This document shows, one piece after another, positions 16,956 through 25,032 of a stretch of DNA of 37,805 nucleotides; position 1 is the first letter of the stretch, and every line of letters starts with the position of its first letter. A model generated the notes under the pieces. That model saw only the letters and a list, made by a program, of their open reading frames with translations. It ran no database searches and was not told where the DNA came from. Position numbers and translations under genes: made by a program. Location of the stretch: contig JAFZVU010000077.1 of NCBI GenBank assembly GCA_017617655.1, forward strand, positions 1 through 37,805, in the 5' to 3' direction. The DNA is from Bacteroidales bacterium (GTDB taxonomy: Bacteria > Bacteroidota > Bacteroidia > Bacteroidales > UBA932).

Positions 16956-17675
16956 ATGCAACAATACTTATTTGAATTTCTAGGAACGCTGGTCCTTATC
17001 CTTATGGGAGATAGCGTCGTAGCTAACGTTTGTCTCAACAAGACCAAAGGTCAGGGCAGCGGCTGGGTGGTTATCACCATGGCCTGGGGTTTCGCTGTAA
17101 TGTGCGGTGTTTTCGTTGCCGGCCCTATCAGCGGCGCTCACCTCAATCCGGCTCTTACTCTGGGTCTGGCTGCAGCGGGTTCATTCCCCTGGGCTGACGT
17201 CCCCGGCTACATTATCGCCCAGATTCTTGGCGGTATAGTCGGCGGTTGGCTGGTTTGGGTGTTCTACAAAGATCATTTCAATGCTACTGAAGACCAGGCC
17301 ACCAAGCTCGGCTGCTTCTGCACCATCCCTGCTATCCGCAATTACTGGCGCAATTTCATCTGCGAGGTTATCGGCACCTGCGTGCTGGTGTTCATCATCA
17401 TGGCCTTCGCCACTGAAGGCAACACTGCCGACTTCAGCCTCGGAAGCTCCGGAGCATTCCCTGTAACCATGCTCATCATGGCTATCGGTATGTCTCTCGG
17501 CGGCACCACAGGTTACGCCATCAATCCCGCCCGTGACCTCGGTCCCCGTATCGCTCACGCAATCCTCCCCATCAAGGGCAAAGGTTCAAGCGACTGGGCA
17601 TACAGCTGGATTCCCGTATGCGGTCCCGTAGTCGGCGCCCTTCTCGCCGCCGGCCTCTTCGTACTGATCTTCTAA
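16956..17675 (+). CDS. glpF: Glycerol uptake facilitator (aquaglyceroporin, MIP family)
   Basis: A 239-residue inner-membrane channel with six expected helices. The two half-helix pore motifs are visible: SGAHLNPALTLGL (first NPA, residues about 63-75) and GYAINPARDLGPR (second NPA). The Asp after NPAR is the mark of glycerol-conducting rather than water-only channels. It allows glycerol and small polyols to diffuse in, where GlpK traps them. Length fits bacterial GlpF, although it is a little short (E. coli 281) because loops are trimmed. It is the second gene of glpK-glpF, and a strong intrinsic terminator follows 23 bases after its stop. Confidence 0.96.
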   Translation: MQQYLFEFLGTLVLILMGDSVVANVCLNKTKGQGSGWVVITMAWGFAVMCGVFVAGPISGAHLNPALTLGLAAAGSFPWADVPGYIIAQILGGIVGGWLVWVFYKDHFNATEDQATKLGCFCTIPAIRNYWRNFICEVIGTCVLVFIIMAFATEGNTADFSLGSSGAFPVTMLIMAIGMSLGGTTGYAINPARDLGPRIAHAILPIKGKGSSDWAYSWIPVCGPVVGALLAAGLFVLIF

Positions 17676-17698
17676 CATCAGCGTTCCAAAACACAAAA

Positions 17699-17726
17699 CA
17701 GCCGGAGACACCCTCCGGCTGTTTTT
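17699..17726 (+). terminator. Intrinsic terminator of glpK-glpF
   Basis: A perfect 9-base-pair stem (CAGCCGGAG / CTCCGGCTG) with the 5-base loop ACACC is followed by five T residues. It lies just after glpF and separates it from the DUF4252-sigma operon. Confidence 0.93.
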
Positions 17727-17793
17727 ATAACATTATCGTAGATTTCCATTAACAAAGCTTCCGGCTGTCCGTCTTATTATCAAAACGATTTTT

Positions 17794-18345
17794 ATGAAAC
17801 GAATTTTAGCAACGTTGTTTTTGGTGCTGGCGGTTACGTCAGTGTGTGAGGCTCGCAGAACTCCGAGCAAGGCAAAGATCCAGCAGATGGTAAATGACAT
17901 GAGGGTCGAGGCCCGCAAGTCAGGCATAGAAAGTGAGAGGGAAGCGGTGGTCCTTCCGGGTATTAAAGTGGTGTCAGACTCCAATATCGATTATGTTTCT
18001 ATAGGCGGCGCGGCGATGAAGATGGGAATGAGACTGAGCGGCCTGACAAAGGAGGTTCCGGCCATTAAGGGTATAAACAGCATGCTGGTAGTGAGCTATG
18101 ACGACTGCCCTGACCACATCAAGGATCTTTTCAACGCCAGGATGTCGAATGAACTGAGGGGATGCGAGCTGCTGATGGAGGCGAAGGAGAACGGCGAGAA
18201 GATGTCGTGCTACGGCACTACCTCGAATGATGGCGAAACTATCAGCGATATAATAATGTTCGTGCCGGATGGAGGCGCACTTATATGCTTCTTCGGGACC
18301 ATATCCGCCAACGATCTTGCTGACCTTGTAAACTCGGCAATGTAG
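17794..18345 (+). CDS. DUF4252 domain protein, exported (first copy)
   Basis: A 183-residue protein with a signal peptide (MKRILATLFLVLAVTSVCEA). The mature part has the DUF4252 pattern: a central LLMEAKENGEKM segment, a C-terminal stretch with DIIMFVPDGGALICFFGTIS, and a final helix ADLVNSAM. DUF4252 proteins are found widely in Bacteroidota, with no known enzymatic role. It is the first gene of a four-gene unit with an ECF sigma factor, a small membrane protein and a second DUF4252 gene; the sigma gene follows after 11 bases. The pairing suggests that DUF4252 proteins are outputs or sensors of the envelope-stress sigma factor, which is inference. No clear TAnnTTTG promoter was seen upstream, so the ECF sigma factor itself may drive the unit. 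Confidence 0.85.
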   Translation: MKRILATLFLVLAVTSVCEARRTPSKAKIQQMVNDMRVEARKSGIESEREAVVLPGIKVVSDSNIDYVSIGGAAMKMGMRLSGLTKEVPAIKGINSMLVVSYDDCPDHIKDLFNARMSNELRGCELLMEAKENGEKMSCYGTTSNDGETISDIIMFVPDGGALICFFGTISANDLADLVNSAM

Positions 18346-18356
18346 AACTTGTAATA

Positions 18357-18842
18357 ATGAGCGCTTCCGAATTCAAAGCAACCTGGCTGCCGCTGGAGAA
18401 CGGTTTCTACCGTGTGGCCCTCTACATCCTGGAGGATGCGGCAGACGCTGCGGACGCAGTGCAGGACCTGTACATCAGGCTTTGGACTTCGCGAGAAAGG
18501 CTCGAAGGCATACGCCAGCCAAAAGCATACGGAATGACGATGCTGAAGAACATCTGCACTGACCGGCTGCGTCACGCAAATGTTGCAAGGACCGAGCCTC
18601 TGAAGGCAGTGGAGTTCCGTCTCACAGACGACAGCTCCACCCTCGCTGCAAGGGAAACCATCAAGGCAGTGGAGAAGGCTATGGAGCGGCTGCCGGAAAA
18701 CCAGCGGAAGGTGCTGCAGCTGAGAGTCTTTGAAGGTATGGAATATGAAGACATAGCTTCTGCGACTGGACTGGCGGAAGGGAGCCTGAGGGTGATGCTG
18801 AGCGCCGCACGCAAGACACTTAAGAAACTTTTGGACAATTGA
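18357..18842 (+). CDS. ECF RNA polymerase sigma factor (sigma-70 family)
   Basis: A 161-residue protein with both ECF regions. Region 2 (about 10-75) includes EDAADAADAVQDLYIRLW, matching the conserved 'D.eDlvQevFlrlw' core, then KAYGMTMLKNICTDRLR. Region 4 (about 105-158) carries LPENQRKVLQLRVFEGMEYEDIAS, followed by the recognition helix in LAEGSLRVMLSAARKTLKK. There is no N- or C-terminal extension. It should direct RNA polymerase to a small envelope-linked regulon and probably its own operon. The next gene encodes a small membrane protein, the usual place for the cognate anti-sigma factor. Confidence 0.95.
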   Translation: MSASEFKATWLPLENGFYRVALYILEDAADAADAVQDLYIRLWTSRERLEGIRQPKAYGMTMLKNICTDRLRHANVARTEPLKAVEFRLTDDSSTLAARETIKAVEKAMERLPENQRKVLQLRVFEGMEYEDIASATGLAEGSLRVMLSAARKTLKKLLDN

Positions 18843-18849
18843 TACGGAT

Positions 18850-19242
18850 ATGAAAGATTTAGAAACCATTGACAAAATGACTCTGGAAGAGTTGGAAGCC
18901 ATTTCCAACGACACCACCCTCCCTGCCGGCGATGCAGGAGCAAAGGAGCTGATCGGCAAGCTGGAACTTGCGCACGAAGCCAGAGGTGGTTCAAGCCGCA
19001 AGATATATGTCAGCTGGATTACTGGCATAGCAGCTACTTTCATCCTCATGCTGGGCATAGGTCTGGCTCTTGAGAACCGCAGCCCGAAAGATACTTTCGA
19101 CGATCCCGCCCTGGCATACGCCCAGGTCCAGGAAGTGTTCCGCATGATTGGTTCCGGCGTGCAGCAAGGCCGAGATGCCGTTGCAGAAAGCGGGGAAATG
19201 ATCTCTTACGAAATGGAAAAATCAATAAGTAAAATACGATGA
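18850..19242 (+). CDS. Putative anti-sigma factor, single-pass membrane protein
   Basis: A 130-residue protein with no recognised named domain. It has a cytoplasmic N-terminal half (1-52) rich in acidic and Leu/Glu residues, one membrane helix (about 54-72, ITGIAATFILMLGIGLAL) and a C-terminal periplasmic tail of about 55 residues. This topology and its position right after an ECF sigma gene (7-base gap) fit an anti-sigma factor. It lacks the HxxxCxxC zinc motif of ZAS proteins and is shorter than FecR-type regulators. Its last codons overlap the next gene by four bases (ATGA), so it should be translated together with the second DUF4252 protein. Function is inferred from context only. Confidence 0.72.
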   Translation: MKDLETIDKMTLEELEAISNDTTLPAGDAGAKELIGKLELAHEARGGSSRKIYVSWITGIAATFILMLGIGLALENRSPKDTFDDPALAYAQVQEVFRMIGSGVQQGRDAVAESGEMISYEMEKSISKIR

Positions 19243-19715
19243 AAAAGATTGTTTTGACAGTAGTTCTTGCAGTTTTGTCTGTAACTGCTTTCGCCCAGAC
19301 GGGCAAGTCTCTCTATGAGAAGTATTCCGACACGGAAGGTGTAGAGGCTGTGTATATCAGTCCGGCCATGTTCAAATTAATCGGCAAGCTGACAATCGAC
19401 ATGGGTGAAGAAAATGTGGACATCGCGCGTCTGGTGCGTTCTATCAAGGGTATGTATATCCTGAACATGCCGAGCAGCGGTCCTGCCAACAGGCTTGCGA
19501 CTGAGGTGTCGAATATGATCCGCAGGGGCAATTATGAAATGCTGATGGAGGCGAAGGACAGCGGCAACCGCATGCAGATGTTCACCAACGGCGACGACAA
19601 TGTGATCAGGAGCTTCGTGATGCTGAATACCGACGGTGATGAGACGTCTTTCATCTGCTTCGACGGCGAGATGATCCGCGATGATTTCGAGAACGTAATC
19701 CGCGACGCGATGTGA
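19239..19715 (+). CDS. DUF4252 domain protein, exported (second copy)
   Basis: A 158-residue protein with a signal peptide (MKKIVLTVVLAVLSVTAFAQ). The mature region parallels the first copy at 17794: MLMEAKDSGNRM aligns with LLMEAKENGEKM, SFICFDGEMIRDDFENVI with ALICFFGTISANDLADLV, and both end in an AM pair. The two are diverged paralogues. The gene starts inside the stop codon of the putative anti-sigma gene, and an intrinsic terminator follows 22 bases after its stop. Its role is unknown; translational coupling to the membrane protein hints at an interaction or at joint regulation. Confidence 0.85.
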   Translation: MKKIVLTVVLAVLSVTAFAQTGKSLYEKYSDTEGVEAVYISPAMFKLIGKLTIDMGEENVDIARLVRSIKGMYILNMPSSGPANRLATEVSNMIRRGNYEMLMEAKDSGNRMQMFTNGDDNVIRSFVMLNTDGDETSFICFDGEMIRDDFENVIRDAM

Positions 19716-19737
19716 TCTAAATATAAAAGATACATTA

Positions 19738-19767
19738 AGCAGGTCTTTCAAAGGCCTGCTTTTTTTA
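19738..19767 (+). terminator. Intrinsic terminator of the DUF4252-sigma operon
   Basis: The stem AGCAGGTCTTT / AAAGGCCTGCT pairs over about ten positions, with one G-T wobble and a very small loop, and is followed by a run of six or more T residues. It closes the operon just before the hut promoter. Confidence 0.9.
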
Positions 19768-19768
19768 T

Positions 19769-19776
19769 TATATTTG
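19769..19776 (+). promoter_or_regulatory. Bacteroidota -7 promoter box of the hut operon
   Basis: TATATTTG matches TAnnTTTG and lies 28 bases before the ftcD ATG. It begins right at the end of the T tract of the preceding terminator. No TTG is seen at the expected -33 spacing, where the terminator stem sits. Confidence 0.5.
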
Positions 19777-19804
19777 AAGGATAGAAACTACTGTTATTGC
19801 TGAT

Positions 19805-21517
19805 ATGAGACAACTGATAGAATGTGTTCCGAATTTCAGCGAGGGCCGCGACAAGGCTGTCATCGACGCCATCGTGGGCGCTATCGCTGCTACCAAGACT
19901 CCTGACGGCAGGTCTGTGAGCGTACTGAACGTCGATCCGGGCGAGGCTACGAACCGCACGGTGGTGACATTCACCGGCGAGCCTGACGCCGTATGCGAAG
20001 CCGCCTTCCAGGGCGCCAAGAAAGCGCAGGAGCTTATAGACATGAGACTGCATCACGGCGAGCATCCGCGCTCCGGAGCGACTGATGTGCTTCCGCTGGT
20101 ACCCGTGCAGGGCATCACTCTCGAAGAGTGCGCTGACATGGCCCGCAAACTTGCCGAGCGCATGTACAAGGAGCTGGGTATCCCCTGCTACTGCTACGAA
20201 GCCGCCGCCTTCAAACCCGAACGCCGCAATCTGGCCGTCTGCCGTGCCGGTGAGTACGAGGCTCTGCCTGAGAAGATGGCCGACCCTGAGCGCAGGCCGG
20301 ACTTCGGTCCTAAGAAATATGACGAGACCACAGCCCGCAGCGGCGCAAGCAACGTAGGTGCCCGCAACTTCCTCATCGCAGTAAACTTCAATCTCAACAC
20401 CACCTCTGTCCGCAAAGCCATGAGCGTAGCCTTCGATGTGCGCGAGAAAGGCCGCAAGGCCCGCGAAGGCGGTTCCCTGACCGGAGCCCTCATAAAGGAC
20501 GAGAACGGCGAGCAGGTTTGGATTCCGGGAACGCTTAAAGGCTGCAAGGCCATCGGCTGGTACATCCCCGAATACGGCGTGGCTCAGGTCAGCATGAACA
20601 TCACCGACATAGAGGCCACTCCCCTTCACAAAGCCTTCGACGAAGTATCAGCCAAGGCCGAGGCCCGCGGCATGCGCGTGACCGGCACTGAGATAGTAGG
20701 CCTCGTCCCTAAGAAGGTACTGATCGACGCCGGCCGCTATTTCCTCGAGAAGCAGCACCGCAGCGTCGGCGTGTCTGAAGACGAGCTCATGAAGATAGCT
20801 GTTCGCAGCATGGGTCTGTCCGACCTGAAGCCATTCGAGCCGCGCGAGAAAGTAATAGAATACCTTATCGCAGATCCTGCCGAGGAGGCAGCTCGCGAAA
20901 GGCTGGTGCGCATGACCGTAAAAGGCTTCGCAGAGGAAACGGCTTCTGAATCTCCGGCACCCGGAGGAGGCAGCGTGGCCGCAGTGATGGGCGCATTCGG
21001 AGCCGCCCTGAGCACTATGGTGGCCAACTTGTCTGCAGGAAAGCGTGGCTGGGATGACCGCTGGGAAGAGTTCTCGCAGTGGGCCGACAAAGGTCAGAAG
21101 GTTCTCGCAAAGATGCTCGAACTGGTAGACGAGGACACCCGCTCCTTCGACGGGATAATGGCCGCCATGGGTCTTCCTAAAGGTACTGATGAAGAGAAAG
21201 CCGCCCGCCGCAAGGCTATAGAGGCCGCAACCCTCCGTGCAGCCCAGGTTCCTCTGGAGACCATGAAGACCGCCATGCAGGTCTTCCCCATCGCCGAAGC
21301 GATGGCCCGCGACGGCAACCCCAATTCAGCATCTGACGCCGGTGTAGGAGCCCTTGCAGCCCGTGCCGCAGTTCGTGGCGCCTTCCTGAACGTAAAGATC
21401 AACGCCCAGGGCCTTGAAGACAAAGAGGCTGCGCAGAAGCTCATCCAGGAGGGCCAGGCAATGCTGGCCAAAGCAGAAATACTCGAATCCGAAATACTGT
21501 CACTAACAAAATTGTAA
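19805..21517 (+). CDS. ftcD: Bifunctional glutamate formimidoyltransferase / formimidoyl-THF cyclodeaminase
   Basis: A 570-residue two-domain enzyme. Residues 1-330 are the formimidoyltransferase part (start RQLIECVPNFSEGRDK, then a DPGEATNRTVVTFTGEP segment with substrate-binding residues, and LHHGEHPRSGATDVLPLVP). Residues about 370-570 are the cyclodeaminase helical domain, opening with ASESPAPGGGSVAAVMGAFG. It moves the formimino group from N-formimino-L-glutamate to tetrahydrofolate and then releases ammonia, giving 5,10-methenyl-THF and glutamate. The fused arrangement resembles the animal FTCD (about 541 residues), and no HutG or HutF is needed. It opens the ftcD-hutU-hutH-hutI operon; hutU starts three bases after its stop. 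Confidence 0.97.
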   Translation: MRQLIECVPNFSEGRDKAVIDAIVGAIAATKTPDGRSVSVLNVDPGEATNRTVVTFTGEPDAVCEAAFQGAKKAQELIDMRLHHGEHPRSGATDVLPLVPVQGITLEECADMARKLAERMYKELGIPCYCYEAAAFKPERRNLAVCRAGEYEALPEKMADPERRPDFGPKKYDETTARSGASNVGARNFLIAVNFNLNTTSVRKAMSVAFDVREKGRKAREGGSLTGALIKDENGEQVWIPGTLKGCKAIGWYIPEYGVAQVSMNITDIEATPLHKAFDEVSAKAEARGMRVTGTEIVGLVPKKVLIDAGRYFLEKQHRSVGVSEDELMKIAVRSMGLSDLKPFEPREKVIEYLIADPAEEAARERLVRMTVKGFAEETASESPAPGGGSVAAVMGAFGAALSTMVANLSAGKRGWDDRWEEFSQWADKGQKVLAKMLELVDEDTRSFDGIMAAMGLPKGTDEEKAARRKAIEAATLRAAQVPLETMKTAMQVFPIAEAMARDGNPNSASDAGVGALAARAAVRGAFLNVKINAQGLEDKEAAQKLIQEGQAMLAKAEILESEILSLTKL

Positions 21518-21520
21518 TAT

Positions 21521-23545
21521 ATGACTTTCCAGGAAGAAATTCTTGAAGGCATACCGCAAGACCGGCTGCCCGAGAGCAAGCCTTACGACAATACAGTAAA
21601 TCACGCTCCAAAACGCAAAGACATACTGACCCCCGCCGAAAAGGAACTGGCGCTTCGCAACGCACTGCGCTATTTCCCGCCCGAGCTGCACGCCCAGCTG
21701 GCCCCGGAGTTCGCCGCAGAGCTCAAGGAGTACGGCCGCATCTATATGTACCGCTACCGCCCCTCCTACCGCATCTACGCCCGTCCTATAGACGAATATC
21801 CGGCAAAATGCCCCCAGGCTGCTGCCATGATGGCGATGATACAGAACAACCTCGACGAGCGCGTGGCCCAGCATCCCCACGAACTCATAATATACGGAGG
21901 CAACGGAGCTGCATTCCAGAACTGGGCCCAGTACAGGCTTGTGATGCAGTATCTGGCCAATATGACCGAAGAGCAGACGCTGGCCATGTACAGCGGCCAT
22001 CCTCTGGGTCTTTTCCCCAGCCATAAGGATGCGCCGAGGGTTGTAATCACCAACGGAATGGTTATACCCAATTATTCTTCGCAGGACAACTGGGAGCGCT
22101 TCAACGCAATGGGAGTATCTCAGTACGGCCAGATGACAGCAGGCTCATGGATGTACATAGGCCCTCAGGGCATCGTGCACGGCACCACGATCACAGTGAT
22201 GAACGCAGCCCGCAAACAACTCTGGAAGCGCGGCCTCAAAGGCACTGAGGAGGAACGACACGGCATGCTGTTCGTTACCGCAGGCCTCGGAGGCATGTCT
22301 GGCGCACAGCCCAAAGCCGGCAACATAGCCGGAGTGGTCAGCGTCACCGCCGAGATCAATCCCGCAGCTGCACAGAAACGTTTCGACCAGGGCTGGGTGG
22401 ACGAACTGCATGAGAACCTGGACGAACTGATCGCCCGCATACGCTGGGCCGTCGCTGCCCGTGAGGTGGTATCCCTCGCTTATGTAGGCAACGTGGTGGA
22501 CCTCTGGGAGCGTCTGGCAGACGAAGGCATCAAGGTCGACCTTGGAAGCGACCAGACATCGCTCCACAATCCATTCGCAGGCGGTTATTATCCCGCAGGG
22601 CTCACTTTCGAGCAGAGCAAGGCTCTGATGGCTTCCGACCCCGCCGCCTTCAAAGAGGCCGTGTACGCTTCTCTCCGCCGCCATGCCGCCGCAATCGGAC
22701 GGCTGGCAGCCCAGGGCATGTATTTCTTCGACTATGGCAACGCTTTCCTGCTGGAATGCTCGAGAGCAGGCGCAGACGTGCTCAATGCCGACGGCAGTTT
22801 CAAATATCCTTCATACGTCCAGGATATCATGGGCCCCATGTATTTCGACTACGGCTTCGGCCCGTTCAGATGGGTCTGCATGAGCGAAGATCCCGAAGAT
22901 CTGGCTCTTACCGACCGTCTTGCCATGGAAGTGCTGGAGCAGGAAGCAGCCGCATCTCCGGACGAGATCAAAGGCCAGATGCACGACAACGTCAAATGGA
23001 TCGACGAGGCTGGCCGTAACAAGCTTGTTGTAGGCTCCCAGGCCCGAATCCTCTACGCCGACTGCGAAGGCCGCACCAAGATAGCCCTGGCATTCAACGA
23101 GGCCATCCGAGACGGCAGGCTGAAGGGGCCGGTAGTGCTGGGACGCGACCACCACGACGTCTCCGGCACCGACTCTCCGTTCCGCGAGACCTCCAACATC
23201 TATGACGGCAGCCAGTTCACCGCCGACATGGCAGTCCAGAACGTTATCGGAGACTCCTTCAGAGGCGCCACCTGGGTATCTATCCACAACGGAGGCGGAG
23301 TCGGCTGGGGAGAAGTGATGAACGGAGGCTTCGGCATGGTGATAGACGGCTCGGCAGACTCCGACAGGCACATCCGCGAGATGCTGTTCTGGGATGTCAA
23401 CAACGGAATAGCCCGCCGCAGCTGGGCCCGAAACCAGGGAGCCATGAACAGCGCGAAGCGCGAGATGGCCCGCACGCCCGGTTTGAAGATAACGATGCCG
23501 AACATGGCAGACGACGACATAATTAAAGACGCCTTAGCACTATGA
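21521..23545 (+). CDS. hutU: Urocanate hydratase, long (animal-like) form
   Basis: A 674-residue enzyme that converts urocanate to 4-imidazolone-5-propanoate with tightly bound NAD+. It is about 120 residues longer than the Pseudomonas/Bacillus form (about 557) and close to human UROC1 (676), a length typical of the Bacteroidota branch. Recognisable blocks include LIIYGGNGAAFQNW, YSGHPLGLFPSH, the NAD-binding segment MLFVTAGLGGMSGAQPKA, and DLGSDQTSLHNPFAGGYYPA. A late segment reads HNGGGVGWGEVMNGGFGMVI. It is cytoplasmic. The stop overlaps the hutH start (ATGA), indicating coupled translation. Confidence 0.98.
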   Translation: MTFQEEILEGIPQDRLPESKPYDNTVNHAPKRKDILTPAEKELALRNALRYFPPELHAQLAPEFAAELKEYGRIYMYRYRPSYRIYARPIDEYPAKCPQAAAMMAMIQNNLDERVAQHPHELIIYGGNGAAFQNWAQYRLVMQYLANMTEEQTLAMYSGHPLGLFPSHKDAPRVVITNGMVIPNYSSQDNWERFNAMGVSQYGQMTAGSWMYIGPQGIVHGTTITVMNAARKQLWKRGLKGTEEERHGMLFVTAGLGGMSGAQPKAGNIAGVVSVTAEINPAAAQKRFDQGWVDELHENLDELIARIRWAVAAREVVSLAYVGNVVDLWERLADEGIKVDLGSDQTSLHNPFAGGYYPAGLTFEQSKALMASDPAAFKEAVYASLRRHAAAIGRLAAQGMYFFDYGNAFLLECSRAGADVLNADGSFKYPSYVQDIMGPMYFDYGFGPFRWVCMSEDPEDLALTDRLAMEVLEQEAAASPDEIKGQMHDNVKWIDEAGRNKLVVGSQARILYADCEGRTKIALAFNEAIRDGRLKGPVVLGRDHHDVSGTDSPFRETSNIYDGSQFTADMAVQNVIGDSFRGATWVSIHNGGGVGWGEVMNGGFGMVIDGSADSDRHIREMLFWDVNNGIARRSWARNQGAMNSAKREMARTPGLKITMPNMADDDIIKDALAL

Positions 23546-25029
23546 CACATAAGATAAGTTTCAAACACCTGTCTCTGGACGGGATCAAAGAGATCATGGA
23601 CAAGCGCCAGAAACTGGAGCTTTCCGAAGAATGCACATACGCCATCATCCGCTGCCGCCAGTATCTGGATGAGAAGATCAAATCTGTCGACCGCCCCATC
23701 TACGGCATCACCACGGGCTTCGGCAGCCTTTATAATGTAACGATACCCGAGGCCGAGCTGGGACAGCTCCAGCACAACCTTGTTATGTCGCACGCCTGCG
23801 GCACCGGCGAAACCGTCAATCCGGAAATAGTGAAGCTGATGCTGCTTCTGAAGGTGCAGAACCTGTCCTACGGTCACTCCGGAGCCCAGCTCACGACAGT
23901 TCAGCGTCTCATCGACATGTTTAATGAGGATATCCTGCCGGTGGTGTACACTCAGGGCTCTCTCGGCGCTTCGGGAGACCTCGTCCCGCTGGCCCACCTC
24001 TGCCTGCCCCTCATCGGCATGGGCGAAGTGCTTTATAACGGAACTGTAAGGCCGGCCGCCGAAGTCTGGAAAGAGAAAGGCTGGGAGCCCATCTCCCTCA
24101 AGAGCAAAGAGGGTCTTGCCCTTCTGAACGGAACACAGTTCATGAGCGCCCACGCAATCTGGTGTCTGCTCAAGAGCTACCGTCTGAGCAAATGGGCCGA
24201 CCTGATCGGAGCTCTGTCGCTCGACGCATTCGACGGACGCATCGAAGCCTTCCTGCCGCTGACGCACAGGCTTCGCACCCACGAGGGCCAGCTCGACACA
24301 GCTGAGCGCTTCATGCGCCTGCTCGGGGGCAGCGAGCTCATCTCCCGTCCCAAAGAGCATGTGCAGGACCCCTACTCTTTCCGCTGCATTCCGCAAGTTC
24401 ACGGTGCAGTAAAGGACAACATCCGCTATGTGCGCACAGTGATTGAGAACGAGATCAACTCCACTACCGATAATCCCAACATATTCCCGGACGAAGACAT
24501 GATTATCTCTGCCGGCAATTTCCACGGCGAACCGATAGCAATTCCTATGGATGCCCTGGCCATCGCTATGGCGGAGCTTTCAAACATATCTGAACGCCGC
24601 ATCTATCAGCTTATAGCCGGTGTCCGCGGGCTGCCTAAGTTCCTGGTAGCCAATCCGGGCCTGAACTCTGGCTTCATGATCCCGCAGTACACCGCTGCAT
24701 CTATCGTAAGCCAGAACAAGATGCTCTGCTGGCCGGCTTCGGTCGATTCCATTCCTTCATCTCAAGGCCAGGAAGACCATGTCAGCATGGGCGCAAATTC
24801 AGCCACCAAGCTGGTCAAGGTTGTAGACAACTGCGAGACTGTGCTGGCCATCGAGCTTATGAACGCTGCGCAGGCTATGGATTTCCGCCGCCCGGCGAAG
24901 ACCAGCAAGAAGCTGGAGGCCCTGATGGCTGACTATCGCAAGCAGGTTCCTTTCGTGGATAACGACACTTACCTGTCTCCTCTGATCCACCGCAGTGTCG
25001 AGTTCATCAAGAGCGAAAAGTATTTCTAA
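23542..25029 (+). CDS. hutH: Histidine ammonia-lyase
   Basis: A 495-residue enzyme that removes ammonia from L-histidine to form urocanate, the first step of histidine breakdown. The Ala-Ser-Gly triad that cyclises into the MIO cofactor is within GSLGASGDLVPLAHL (around residue 142). An upstream YGITTGFGSLYNV block and the late SSQGQEDHVSMGANSA block hold active-site residues. Length fits the family (about 510). Although it carries out the first reaction, it is third in gene order. hutI follows after three bases. Confidence 0.98.
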   Translation: MTHKISFKHLSLDGIKEIMDKRQKLELSEECTYAIIRCRQYLDEKIKSVDRPIYGITTGFGSLYNVTIPEAELGQLQHNLVMSHACGTGETVNPEIVKLMLLLKVQNLSYGHSGAQLTTVQRLIDMFNEDILPVVYTQGSLGASGDLVPLAHLCLPLIGMGEVLYNGTVRPAAEVWKEKGWEPISLKSKEGLALLNGTQFMSAHAIWCLLKSYRLSKWADLIGALSLDAFDGRIEAFLPLTHRLRTHEGQLDTAERFMRLLGGSELISRPKEHVQDPYSFRCIPQVHGAVKDNIRYVRTVIENEINSTTDNPNIFPDEDMIISAGNFHGEPIAIPMDALAIAMAELSNISERRIYQLIAGVRGLPKFLVANPGLNSGFMIPQYTAASIVSQNKMLCWPASVDSIPSSQGQEDHVSMGANSATKLVKVVDNCETVLAIELMNAAQAMDFRRPAKTSKKLEALMADYRKQVPFVDNDTYLSPLIHRSVEFIKSEKYF

Positions 25030-25032
25030 AGG

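Noticed and set aside
18210-19145. Minus-strand frame of 311 codons opposite the sigma factor and anti-sigma genes
   Set aside because: Antisense to a clear ECF sigma gene; translation is Ser/Arg-rich with no domain.
19748-20629. Minus-strand frame of 293 codons opposite ftcD
   Set aside because: Antisense to a strongly supported enzyme gene and it would run through the hut promoter.
23200-24525. Long open frame of 441 codons on the minus strand across hutU and hutH
   Set aside because: It lies fully antisense to two well-supported genes with complete motifs and shows no recognisable domain; GC-rich codon usage leaves antisense frames open.
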